From Mesostigma viride (Eukaryota; Streptophyta; Mesostigmatophyceae; Mesostigmatales; Mesostigmataceae), in contig RPFO01002129.1 in NCBI GenBank assembly GCA_009746045.1, forward strand, positions 1 through 51,247: DNA of 51,247 bases, in the 5' to 3' direction. Positions 27,011-35,879 of the stretch are shown piece by piece. Each line of letters begins with the position of its first letter. Positions within the stretch are counted from its first letter, which is position 1. Both the position numbers and the translations under genes were made by a program. The notes beneath the pieces are model-generated. The model made no database searches. It saw only the letters and a list, made by a program, of their open reading frames with translations, and was not told the origin of the DNA.

Positions 27011-27289
27011 GTCATATTGATTCATGGAACAATGAGATACCATTCTTAATTGAAAATTGTTCTTGATACTTTCACATGCATGCCCGGAATCGTGAATTTG
27101 TGCGGGTTTCCATGATGACAATCCTCATTGAATTCTTGAGCACACAATATTGAGCAATTTAGGGGCACTTCGGCAATGTTGACCATTTTCATTCATGATC
27201 AATAAAATTAACATTTAATGCAATAAATACATATTCCACTCATTTTAATAAACCATGCAAAAACTTTACAAGCACGCTCAAGCTAGGGG
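27011..27289 (-). repeat. Right arm spacer between satellite and minisatellite
   Basis: Reverse complement of the left-arm spacer. Non-coding and AT-rich, with no gene visible. Confidence 0.85.
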
Positions 27290-28053
27290 TGGGCTGGCAT
27301 GCACGCGTGGGTGTGGGGGTGGGCTGGCATGCATGCGTGGGTGTGGGGGTGGGCTGGCATGCACGTGTGGGTGTGGGGGTGGGCTGGCATGCATGCGTGG
27401 GTGTGGGGTTGGGCTAGCCTGCATGCGTGGGTGTGGGGGGGGCTGGCATGCATGCGTGGGTGTGTGTGGGGGGCTAGCATGCATGCGTAAGTGTGGGGGG
27501 GGCTGGCATGCATGCGTGGGTGTGGGGGGGGGCTGGCATGCATGCGTGGGTGTGTGTGGGGGGCTAGCATGCATGCGTAAGTGTGGGGGGGGCTGGCATG
27601 CATGCGTGGGTGTGTATGGGGGCTGGCATGCATGCGTGGGTGTGTGTGGGGGGCTAGCATGCATGCGTGGGTGTGTGGGGGGGCTGTCATGCATGCGTGG
27701 GTGTGTGTGGGGGCTGGCATCCATGCGTGGGTGTGTGGGGGGGCTAGCATGCATGCGTGGGTGTGGGGGTGGGCTAGCATGCATGCGTGGGTGTGGGGGG
27801 GGCGGTCATGCATGCGTGGGTGTGTGGGGGGGCTGGCATGCATGCGTGGGTGTGTGGGGGGGCTAGCATGCATGCGTGGGTGTGGGGGTGGGCTAGCATG
27901 CATGCGTGGGTGTGAGTGTGGGCTAGCATGCATGCGTGGGTGTGGGGGGGGCTAGCATGCATGCGTGGGTGTGGGGGGGCCGGGGCCGGGGCTAGCATGC
28001 ATGCGTGGGTGTGGGGGTGGGCTAGCATGCATGCGTGGGTGTGGGGGGGGCTA
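27290..28053 (-). repeat. 30-bp minisatellite, right arm
   Basis: Mirror copy of the left minisatellite with nearly the same order of variant units, including the unusual unit with CCGGCCCCGGCC (around 27975-27990 here, 783-798 in the left arm). Differences are mainly C/G homopolymer lengths. Confidence 0.93.
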
Positions 28054-28771
28054 GCACGCCCCACCCCTCCATCGGCACAGCCAGCCTTGTGAGTCTACCC
28101 TTAACAACAAGGCTGGTAGGACGACACGCCTGAGCAGCATATGTCATGCCTATCTCAGGCTAATAATGTGTGATTTTGTGCCAACAACCAAGTTGTTCCA
28201 CCCAACAACACATTATAAACCCTCTTCCAAAATGCCCAACAAGCCGGACACGTGGAGGACCACACACGCAGTATATAAAGAGAAAATAAGCTGACTTTTT
28301 ATCCAGCCAACCTGTGGCTAGCTGCTCTGGTTAGCATGACAAATGCTAACATTTACTCAGTGGGAAAGGTGAAGAGACCATTGGAACAGCCTACCTGACG
28401 CATGTGCCACCAAAGCATTGTGTCCCGCAAAATGCACACTGCCTCCTTTCTAACAAGCACGAGCCGCTCTCTTTAGGAGACAGGTGCCAGCTCGTCAGTG
28501 TCTGGGGAAAATGATGCCGCTGCTTAGGAAGACCGCGTGAATTTCCTCGAACACAACTGTCTATAAAGCAAAAGAAATTTCAGAGAAGCATGGAAATAAA
28601 AGCATTACACCTTCCCGACAGGTTGCGGGCCACGCGCTGCAGAAAGCCAGCCACGTCACAGACGATTAACTAGCTAAAAGACACCCAGGAATCCAGCGAT
28701 GCAGCGCCAGGACCCGCAACTTTCTGGCTGCATCTGGCCGGAAAGAAGGCAAAAAGCTTACGCTCAACGAG
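28054..28771 (-). repeat. Right inverted arm, outer non-coding segment
   Basis: Mirror of 1-719. Homology stops abruptly at 28771, after CTCAACGAGGTA. A TATA-like block at 28271-28280 on the plus strand points outward, symmetric with the one in the left arm. No credible gene. Confidence 0.85.
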
Positions 28772-29590
28772 GTAAGAAAGCAGGAAAACGCAAGCTTAAG
28801 ACGTTTAACACAAGAACGTACCATAACGGGCATTTATTCGTGCCCAGGCGCACAAGAAAGTCCACCCTTTCATGGAGTGGTTGGGCAGTACGCATCGCGC
28901 AGGGCTAATGTTATCTTACCGCAAAATGACGGGAAAGGTAAAGATAGCAGCGGGAATTTTTACGGCTTTAGAAACATCATTAAACTAGCTTTCCTTACGA
29001 CCATCAAAACTGGCAACAATCGACAATCAACCCGGCAGGCATCCAATATACTTTATTCATCCCGACAGAAATTCAGGCCGGACCCCCCCTGCCGATGGCA
29101 AAGAAAAAAAGCCCGCGACATTATAGATCGCAACCATCCCGCCATAAATTAGAATCAGTAACTAATTTTCTCCAACAATCGAGCATTTCTGCTTTCCGCG
29201 TGCCAGATTTGTCACGTTTCGTCTAAAGGCAGTCGCCATGGCCCCTACCGCAAGGGGTGCGCGCACCATGCCGACATAGCTTTTGGGCCTCAATTTGCAC
29301 CGAAATTTGGTCCGTACCGTCCAGCTCAGTCGGATTATGTATGTGGATCGGCCGTGTTGGTTGCATACGCAGGTATATTAATTCTTGCATTCGCCCCGGA
29401 CCTTCCCCAGGACAGGTCAGGATATAACAATAATTCTTGCATTCGCCCCCGCCCTTTCCTATGGCCTGGTCAGGTTTGGGCGCGACGCCACTAGCGCGGC
29501 GCCCGCGACAGAGTGGCCAGGCTCGAGCACGTTTTCTGGATCCCAAGCACCGGATTGGACACTGTCCGAGGACTGGACAGGAATTGGCTG
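28772..29590. other. Gene-free interval right of the palindrome
   Basis: Short overlapping open frames occur but none has recognisable domains or supporting splice signals. The only structure noticed is a ~52-bp direct duplication (about 29380-29485), each copy starting TAATTCTTGCATTCGCCCC. Confidence 0.5.
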
Positions 29591-29660
29591 ACCAATCGGA
29601 TGCTTGCTCGTCGTCTCCAAAAACATATATAAAGAGCCAAATCGCGCGAACTACGCAAGG
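29590..29660 (+). promoter_or_regulatory. Candidate RNA polymerase II promoter (CCAAT + TATA)
   Basis: A CCAAT box at about 29592 is followed about 30 bp later by ATATATAAAG (29625-29633), in ordinary core-promoter spacing; transcription would start near 29655-29665. The next substantial plus-strand gene is the transposase-like gene 1.3 kb downstream. It would need a long or spliced leader across the AT-rich and tandem-repeat region, so the connection is inference. Confidence 0.45.
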
Positions 29661-29905
29661 ATCCTTTAAGCAGCGTTACTCTGCCGAAATGTCAACCTAG
29701 GCCGGTCAAGTGACGCCGAGGTGTTCACCGATAGTTCAGGTCAGCCACAGCGCGCCTTCGAATGTAGGCACGGTCGCATTTTTTTTTAGGAAATGTAGAA
29801 TTGTTGTCGACCAGCTACCAACGCCCGACCGGACCCATACAACGGAAACATCAAGGCGATGTGATGTAGGTGTGTCTGATATGTCATTAATACACAGAGC
29901 ATCGT

Positions 29906-30055
29906 GAATATAATATATAATATAAATTATATAATATACTATAATTAATATATAATTTTAATTTTATGTTAATTTTAATGTTATTTCATATAACATAATA
30001 TAGCATAATATAATATAATATAATATAATATTATATAAAGTAGTATATAAAAAAT
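29906..30055. repeat. AT-rich low-complexity block
   Basis: About 150 bp made almost entirely of TATAATATA-type runs, very different in composition from both flanks. It holds no gene. The following 300 bp (to about 30360) are also without a supportable feature. Confidence 0.85.
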
Positions 30056-30360
30056 TAAAATGTAAAAGAAAAATATCTACCTTATTGGGGTTTAATGTTC
30101 CTTTCCAGTTCAGCATAAGTACACTCTTGAGTGTGTGCAATGTTTGGTTATACGCCATTGTCTTAAAATAGCAACCAATGTAAACCTCCGTCCTAACCAC
30201 ATTTGGATACAATAAAGACATTGATGCCTGACACATAGCATTCATTGCTTGAAATACCATGCATATTTTGTGTCAATGTTCTGCAGACCACAGCTTCAAG
30301 TGGGCATACTTCGCTTTCCTCAATATAATGGCGACATGGCATTTGGTGAAAGTGGTGAGT

Positions 30361-30930
30361 GCCATGAAGTTGCGCCGGCCGTCGTTATCCATGACGAACT
30401 GAATGGGTTTCGTGCAAATCAAGTTTTTTGTTTTGGTGTTCCAGTTGCGCCGGCCGGCGTTTCCAATGGTATCTTGCGCGCACTTGCAAAAGCTTGCACG
30501 CTTATCAACATTTTGTGTTGGTAAACATTTTATCACCTCTGGGATTTCCGCCTTCACTACCTGAGTTGCTTCTTTGTGGTTTTCAAATGCAACCGAGTTA
30601 CGCCGGCCGTCGTTACTCATGACAAATTGTAGGGGTTTTGTGCAAATCACTTTTGTATGGTTTATGTACATGCATCCAGTTGCGCCGGCCGGCGTTTCCA
30701 ATGGTATCTTGCAGTTGCGCAATCAGGCCCCATTACCAAAAGTGTGTTTGTACATCTTTTTTACACCTGAAGGATTTCTGCCTGCATATCCTGAGTTGCT
30801 TCTTAATGGTTTTTAATTGCGCCCGAGTTACGCCGGCCGTCGTTATTAATGACAAACTGTATGTGTTTCATAAAATCACTTTTGTATGGTTTACATGTAT
30901 CCAGTTGCGCCGGCCGGCGTTATTAATGAC
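30361..30930 (+). repeat. 229-bp degenerate tandem repeat with alternating GC palindromes
   Basis: Three diverged copies. GTTRCGCCGGCCGTCGTT occurs at 30369, 30597 and 30827 (spacing 228 and 230). GTTGCGCCGGCCGGCGTT occurs at 30444, 30679 and 30904. The latter contains the perfect 12-bp palindrome CGCCGGCCGGCG. The stretches between motifs also align, for example CTGAGTTGCTTCTT near 30561 and 30791. It lies immediately upstream of the transposase-like reading frame and may be its promoter/terminal region or contain introns. Confidence 0.85.
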
Positions 30931-30932
30931 GC

Positions 30933-33900
30933 TTGTCGTTCTTGTTTGATGCCCATCGTTTTCGTCGTGTCTTTAATGGTGATTATTTATCATTACTCAT
31001 CCTCAGGGCTTTCGGTGCCGCGGGATTAAGAGGCGAAAAAAATCAGCTGCCGTCTGACCAAAGTCTGATGGCGCGATCGGGGCGGGGGGCCGTTTCCGAC
31101 GGTTCGCGTCCCTTGTCCAATGACGACCGGGAGCCTGCACTTCGCGGTCTCTGGAGCGACAAGTACATCGAGAACAAGGGGTACAAAATTGCCAATGACA
31201 TCTTTCCTATCATGGCGGAACGCGTGAAAGCAAACAACCACAGGACGCCAGAGATGAGCGCGGAGGTTCTGTCTTGCGCAGCTTCAAGACTAAATGCCAT
31301 GGTGGCGGAGAGCAACGGCATTAAGAAGAGGAAGAACTGTGACGGCGGGCTTCCTGAAAATTGGGCGGAATCTCTTCGGGATAACATCAAGAAGGCTTTT
31401 GGCGACTTGGGAACATCTGAGAAGGATCGTGGGCTTAGGTGGGCCTTGTGTGGACTTGTTACGAAGGCAATGGAGGGCGTCCCGGACAGGATTGTGGAGC
31501 GCGCGTTCGGGATTGACAGGCGCTTTGTCGCAACTGTTCGGGGTCACAGGGATGGAATGGAAGAAGGGGAGGACGACCTTTTGATGAGTGCGCCAGAGAG
31601 GAGGAGGAGGAAAGACGAGCTTCCGACGGAAGTCATTGCCCTGATACAAGCGTGCTGGAGGGATGATAACTTGACGCGGGCGTCTCCGAACATGAAGGAT
31701 GTTCATTGTGAATGGACCAGAAAGGATTACAAACATACACTAGCGTTTTCGGAGGGTGCGCGCTACTATACTGTCTCCAAGTCGAAGATTTACGAAGTGT
31801 TCATTTCCCGCCATCCGGAGTTGAAGCCACCGCGGCGGATGGACAGTAGGGAGGGGGGGGGGGGGGAGGGAGAGGAGGGTGTGAGGGGGGGAAATCAGGT
31901 GATTTTGGAGACGGAGGCAGGGATGTCAATGCTACGCACGAATCAGAAGAGCACAGTTCATGTGGGATACACTACTTTTTGCAAGCATATGCCCGCATGC
32001 GTCAAGGGGCGGTGGAAAATGCGGAACTTGTGCGCATGCCAGCACCACACTACCATGCAGTCCATGGTTGGGGGGTTGGCCAAATTTCGTGCAACTTTTC
32101 ATGCCAGATGCGAGTGCGGACCTGAATGCCACGCGTGCGATCATGGTAGCCAGCTCGACGTGGGGTCGTCCGTGCCCACATGTTCCATTTTCAAAGCCAC
32201 TCACACGACAGAGTGGGTGAACAAGTTTACTTGTGAGGTGGAGGGGATGAGGGAGGGGGGAGGTTCGAGGTCGTCTGTGGGGTCGTCGCGGCCGCAGGTT
32301 CAGCCTTTTCAGGGCGAACTTGAGGATCTGCCCATGCATGGGAGGGTGCTGGACGACGAGGAAGGGGTGCCCGATCATGACCTGGGCGAGGAGTTGGGGG
32401 TTTGCTCGATCCGGCGTAAGGCTTGTGTGTTGGGCACTTGCCTGGCTCCCAAGTGTGGAATTCGGAACTTCATGTTATGCGAACGGGAGGAGGCTTCCAA
32501 CCACCTGATTTCATGGACCAGATACGAGATGCAGGATGTGCCGCCGGGTGCGGTTCTTGGGCCAGAGGTAATTTTTAGTGGAGTGGTTGCGCCCCAAGGC
32601 GTTTCTTTTGCAATGTTTCCTGAAGTTCTTGGGCCAGAGGTAATTTTTAGTGGAGTGGTTGCGCCCCAAGGCGTTTCTTTTTCAATTTTTCCTGAGGTCC
32701 TGTCTTTTTTCTTTCTACAGGTCATTGGTGGGTCGAAGTTGATGTCTTTTCTGTATGTGCACACTGCGCATATGCAGGACGACTGTGACGAGATCGCAAA
32801 GGCTGGTGGGCAGCGATTGACGCAAGTCGACGTCAAGTCCACACCAACGGAGCTAAAGGAGGCAATTGTGGACAAGTGGCCGGACTTCATCCAGCATTGC
32901 TTCAACGCGTGGTGGCAAGCGGACGCCTCCAAGGAATGTCTCTCAAGGATGCGGGTGGGGGACCTTGTATGCCACACAGATTACGCCGAGAACTACCAGT
33001 CTTACACCTATCACAATCTCCAAGCACAGTATTGGCATCCAGTCACATTCGTCCTTATGCCCTGGATCGTGCGCTACTTGGATCCAGCGTCGGGAAAGGT
33101 CGTGAGAAGGGAGTTTCACTTCATCGGACAGGGCGGAATGAAAAGGGACGGGCGGGCCCTCCGTTTTGCTATCCTCAAAATCCTGGCGACACTACGGTCA
33201 GAAGGGGTAGAGGTGAAGCGCTTCATTGGGTGGTCGGACAATTGCTCCATGCAGTTCAAGTCAAGGAATGTGATCGCGGAAGTGGCCCGGCTGCTGACGG
33301 AGGATCCGCACCTGGAGTCATTTGAGTGGAATTACTTTGGGGAGCAGCACGGAAAGGGGGAGGTGGATGGAGCTGGTGGGACTGTGAAGTGCATGTTGAG
33401 GAGGTGGCACATCAGGGAAGAGAACCAGGACAAACAGACGGCCGCCCAGTTGGTGGAGAATCTGGCGTCGGGGGCGGTGGGCGGGACCACAACGACCAGG
33501 CGTAACTTCTTCGAGTTCCCCGAGGTAATTAAGTGTACAGTCCTCGTTCAGGGAATAGTTACGCCGGCCGTCGTTTCTAGGGCGTTCTTGGAGTCCTGGC
33601 GATCAGGAGTGCTTAATAAAACACAACTAGCTCGATGGTCTCGTAACTTCAACTTTCCCTTGTGCAAATCTTGTCTTCGACGCGCAGGTGCTTCCTTACA
33701 GCCCAGGGCGCGGCGAAATCAAAGGAGTGAAGAAGGCGCACTGGTGGCGCATGGACAAGTCGAATGTGACGCGCTTAATGCTGCGCCAGTATTCCTGCTA
33801 TTGTGGCGGTGCGTGCGCCGAGGAAAGGTGGTGGGATTGTCGAAAGGAGTGGACCGACATGGACGGCTGGAATGTGGGAGGTGCTCGGATGAAGCTCCAC

Positions 33901-34419
33901 AAACTGGGGGAGCCAGTGCAAAGGAACCCAAACGGACAAGGGGGGCACGCAGGGACGCGACTGAACAGACTACAGGCAGAGAGGACGATGATGGGAAGGA
34001 GACTGAAGCTGCGAGACATTTTTGCCGTCGAGTCCTACTCTGGTGATGAGTCCCACGATCCAGATCATCCATATTGGCTAGCGGAAGTCTTGCAGGAGCC
34101 TTATCAGGTGGCCGCTACTTTCGTGAGGCGAGTGGCCGACAGAAACGGCAAGGTCGATAGGGAGTTGTTCCGTAAGGGACAATGGGTGGTGGGGGTGCGC
34201 TACTGGGACAGATTTCCGGGTATGGCGACGATGTTCAAAATGGACGCCGATGCGCAAGCTGAACAGCCAAACTTGGTCAATTGCTACCTGTGCATGGACG
34301 CGGGGTTCGAACACACCATTGTTGTCAACCCAGCTAACAATCGCCAGGCCATCTTGACCATTCCGACAGACGTCGAGAAACGGCTCACGAACTTGGCCAA
34401 GAAGAGACCTGTTGAGTAG
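30933..34419 (+). CDS. DDE-type transposase-like protein, three exons
   Basis: Predicted exons are 30933-32567, 32721-33524 and 33688-34419, all joined in phase 0, giving about 1,056 residues. The 5' end is uncertain: the frame opens at 30933, but the ATG near 31068 (MARSG) is an equally good start. Features in order: a basic N-terminal region; a low-complexity glycine stretch from a 14-G run (31853-31866); a Cys/His-rich segment (about 31965-32225) that may bind zinc; then a likely catalytic core with acidic residues in HTDYAENY (from 32973), WSDNCSMQFKSRN (from 33231) and HGKGEVDGAGGTVK (from 33348). I recall similar D...D...HGKGxxDGxGG proteins annotated as uncharacterised or transposon-derived in many eukaryotes, but I cannot assign a superfamily. 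The C-terminal exon contains a YWLAEVLQEP segment followed by a WVVGVRYWDR stretch. No terminal inverted repeats or target duplication were identified, so mobility is unproven. Confidence 0.75.
32568..32720 (+). other. Intron 1 of the transposase-like gene, with duplicated donor
   Basis: GT donor after CCAGAG and a strong pyrimidine tract ending CTACAG. A 72-bp direct duplication (units from 32553 and 32625) covers the last exonic bases, the donor and most of the intron. A second identical donor therefore exists at 32640, giving either a 153-nt or an 81-nt intron. Both keep the frame, and the unspliced form has no stop, so three isoforms are possible. Confidence 0.7.
33525..33687 (+). other. 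Intron 2 of the transposase-like gene
   Basis: A 163-nt interval from CCGAG/GTAATT to CGCGCAG/GTGCTT. Splicing is required to join the catalytic core to the downstream frame (33688-34419), since reading through shifts frame. It contains GTTACGCCGGCCGTCGTTT, the same motif found three times upstream of the gene. Confidence 0.75.
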
Positions 34420-34950
34420 GCCAGCTCGCCCGGGCTTGGTTGGACGAGGTGGACAGCCTTGAGAGCACGTGCTTCGTTGTGAGCACTTGCCTTTCAGCCG
34501 TGATTTGCAAACGAGTTCCTTGTCCTGAATTGTAAAGCTCGATTCATGCTCTTTTAAGGAAGTGTATAATATTATCCAGATCATGTATATATTTAGATCT
34601 AGACCTGAGTTCAAATAACATTTCTTAGAGGGCTGAGATGCGCGAGGTCCAGCATACATGTATATATCCATGGAGACATGTTACAAACTCAAATGTTTCA
34701 TTGTACGTACCACTAGCTCGTCGACGGGGGTATCCCATGTAATGTATGATTTATGAATTAATTAATCGCTTAATTGTACAATTTAAATGGATCATGAACT
34801 TGTCAAGTGGCCTAATTTGGTTTATTTGGTTCATCATTTATTGATGTCAATCATTCTTAATTGAATCTCGAGCAATAGCAATCATGAAGCACATCCTAAT
34901 CATGTGATTCGCATAATGAGAATAGGCAACAAGTGCTAAGTACTTTGAGG
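34420..34950. other. 3' flank of the transposase-like gene
   Basis: AT-rich sequence with no credible reading frame. It probably holds the gene's 3' untranslated region. No clear terminal repeat of a DNA transposon was found. Confidence 0.4.
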
Positions 34951-35071
34951 AATGCGGGGTTGGTCAGGTTATTATAGAGCTAGAGCTACAAACGGCACAT
35001 ATATTGCAAACTTTGCGCTCCAGGCATGGAATTTCAAAAGTACCAAAATTGGAGCAGTAGATGTTGGGGAC

Positions 35072-35373
35072 GCCCCAGCCCAGTTTGAGTACCGCATCCA
35101 CTCTCTCTCCCGTCTTTGGACTGCCATGCAAGACAAGACGCGGTGGAAGAAGATTGTCAAGGCGCACACGCCAGCCCCTGTGGGCAAGCCGCCTCCCCCC
35201 AAACGGAGGAGCCGTTTTGATGAGTAGCGTAGATAGGCTTTTCTAGACTAGATATAGCTTAGAGTTAGGTTAGTTCGATTACGCGGCTTCCTCCACACCA
35301 CCCATCCAACCTGGAATATGTGCTACATGATCTCCCAACGGAGACATGTTATAATTTAATTTAATTTTTTAAT
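35072..35373 (+). mobile_element. 5'-truncated non-LTR retrotransposon (family A), copy 1
   Basis: Encodes the last ~50 residues of the same protein seen at 41900-42530 and 42644-43174 (FEYRIHSLSRLW ... KPPPPKRRSRFDE, stop at 35225-35227), followed by the same 3' UTR. The end is a stem-loop around CTCCCAACGGAG (35332-35343) and a TTTAATTTAATT-type tail. Homology begins abruptly at about 35072-35075, as expected for 5' truncation during target-primed reverse transcription. No convincing target-site duplication. Confidence 0.75.
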
Positions 35374-35627
35374 GATGGACAAGGCCAAGTGGGCCCAGGT
35401 CATAGAGGACAACGAGCCCCCCCCCCGTGGGGAAGCGCCCGCGTGTGCAAACCCGCGGGAGGCACGCCAGACAGCTCCCCTAGGGTAGCGTGATGTTGTT
35501 TAGATAGATGCTAGGTAGCTGATGTAGATAGATTAGACCGGTAGGACTGTTTGCACCCATCCATTCATCCATCGGGGTTAATGCTCCGTGACTCCCCAAC
35601 GGGAGCACGAGTCTAATTAATTAATTA
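35374..35627 (+). mobile_element. 5'-truncated non-LTR retrotransposon (family B) 3' end
   Basis: Starts within a short coding remnant (MDKAKWAQVIEDNEPPPP ..., stop about 35492) that resembles the family A C-terminus (DKTRWKKIVKAHTPDP). The 3' UTR contains CCATCCATTCATCCATC, a hairpin made of GTTAATGCTCCGTGACTCC and CCAACGGGAGCAC, and an AATTAATTAATTA tail. It lies directly against the tail of the family A copy. Confidence 0.65.
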
Positions 35628-35700
35628 GTCATGTACATGTGTGCCCATGATGTGCCACACACCAGATGCTGCCGGATTTGGTTGCATGGAGCTAGCTTTC
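35628..35700. repeat. Dispersed ~45-bp motif
   Basis: GTCATGTACATGTGTGCCC and the following ATGATGTGCCACACACCAG occur here, at about 49634-49675 and, reverse-complemented, at about 49988-50025. It appears to be part of a retroelement 3' region. Confidence 0.6.
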
Positions 35701-35708
35701 ACAACATT

Positions 35709-35740
35709 TTTTATTTGAAATTTACAATGGGACTATCCTA
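35709..35740 (-). terminator. Candidate polyadenylation signals of the epimerase gene
   Basis: On the minus strand, about 150-170 nt after the epimerase stop codon, TGTAAA (as in the TGTAA signal of green algae) is followed by AATAAA within 15 nt. Either could direct cleavage. Confidence 0.45.
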
Positions 35741-35879
35741 ACTATAGCAAAAAACCAGAGCAATCTGGCGAGCCAACAGATAATAAATTAATTTGCAGTC
35801 TCCATGGCTTGGAAGTCATAGATGCTGCCGAAGCTTCCGATGAGCTGGTAGGTTTAGAAATGTCCTTCGAGAGCTTCAT

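Larger units (their letters stand above)
1..28771. repeat. Giant imperfect palindrome (fold-back structure) with satellite core
   Basis: The sequence from the left edge reads again, reverse-complemented, ending at 28771. The order in each arm is outer non-coding segment, 30-bp minisatellite, spacer, then 70-71-bp satellite. Arms outside the satellite are about 1.77 kb each. By eye the inner arms (about 165-1785 against 27000-28625) look essentially identical apart from homopolymer lengths in the minisatellite. The outermost 165 bp differ at roughly ten positions. The two leftmost bases of the window already fail to match, so the left boundary may coincide with the window edge or lie just outside. 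Fold-back elements such as Drosophila FB and Galileo have long inverted repeats containing tandem repeats; whether this is one is inference. No protein gene was found inside. Confidence 0.9.

Noticed and set aside
1-28771. Pure assembly artefact (inverted read-through) as the explanation of the palindrome.
   Set aside because: The arms differ at several sites in the outer 165 bp and in monomer content near the satellite edge. A read-through artefact would give identical arms. It cannot be fully excluded without reads.
28699-28908. A 69-codon plus-strand frame starting in the right arm and crossing its outer boundary.
   Set aside because: It straddles the repeat boundary and has no domain or supporting signals.
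30273-30722. A 149-codon minus-strand frame across the 229-bp tandem repeat.
   Set aside because: Its translation repeats with the DNA unit and has no recognisable domain. The conserved features are the GC palindromes, not codons.
28054-34419. Treating the palindrome and the transposase-like gene as one transposon.
   Set aside because: The gene lies outside the right arm, and no arm-like sequence was found downstream of it. The two may be unrelated neighbours.
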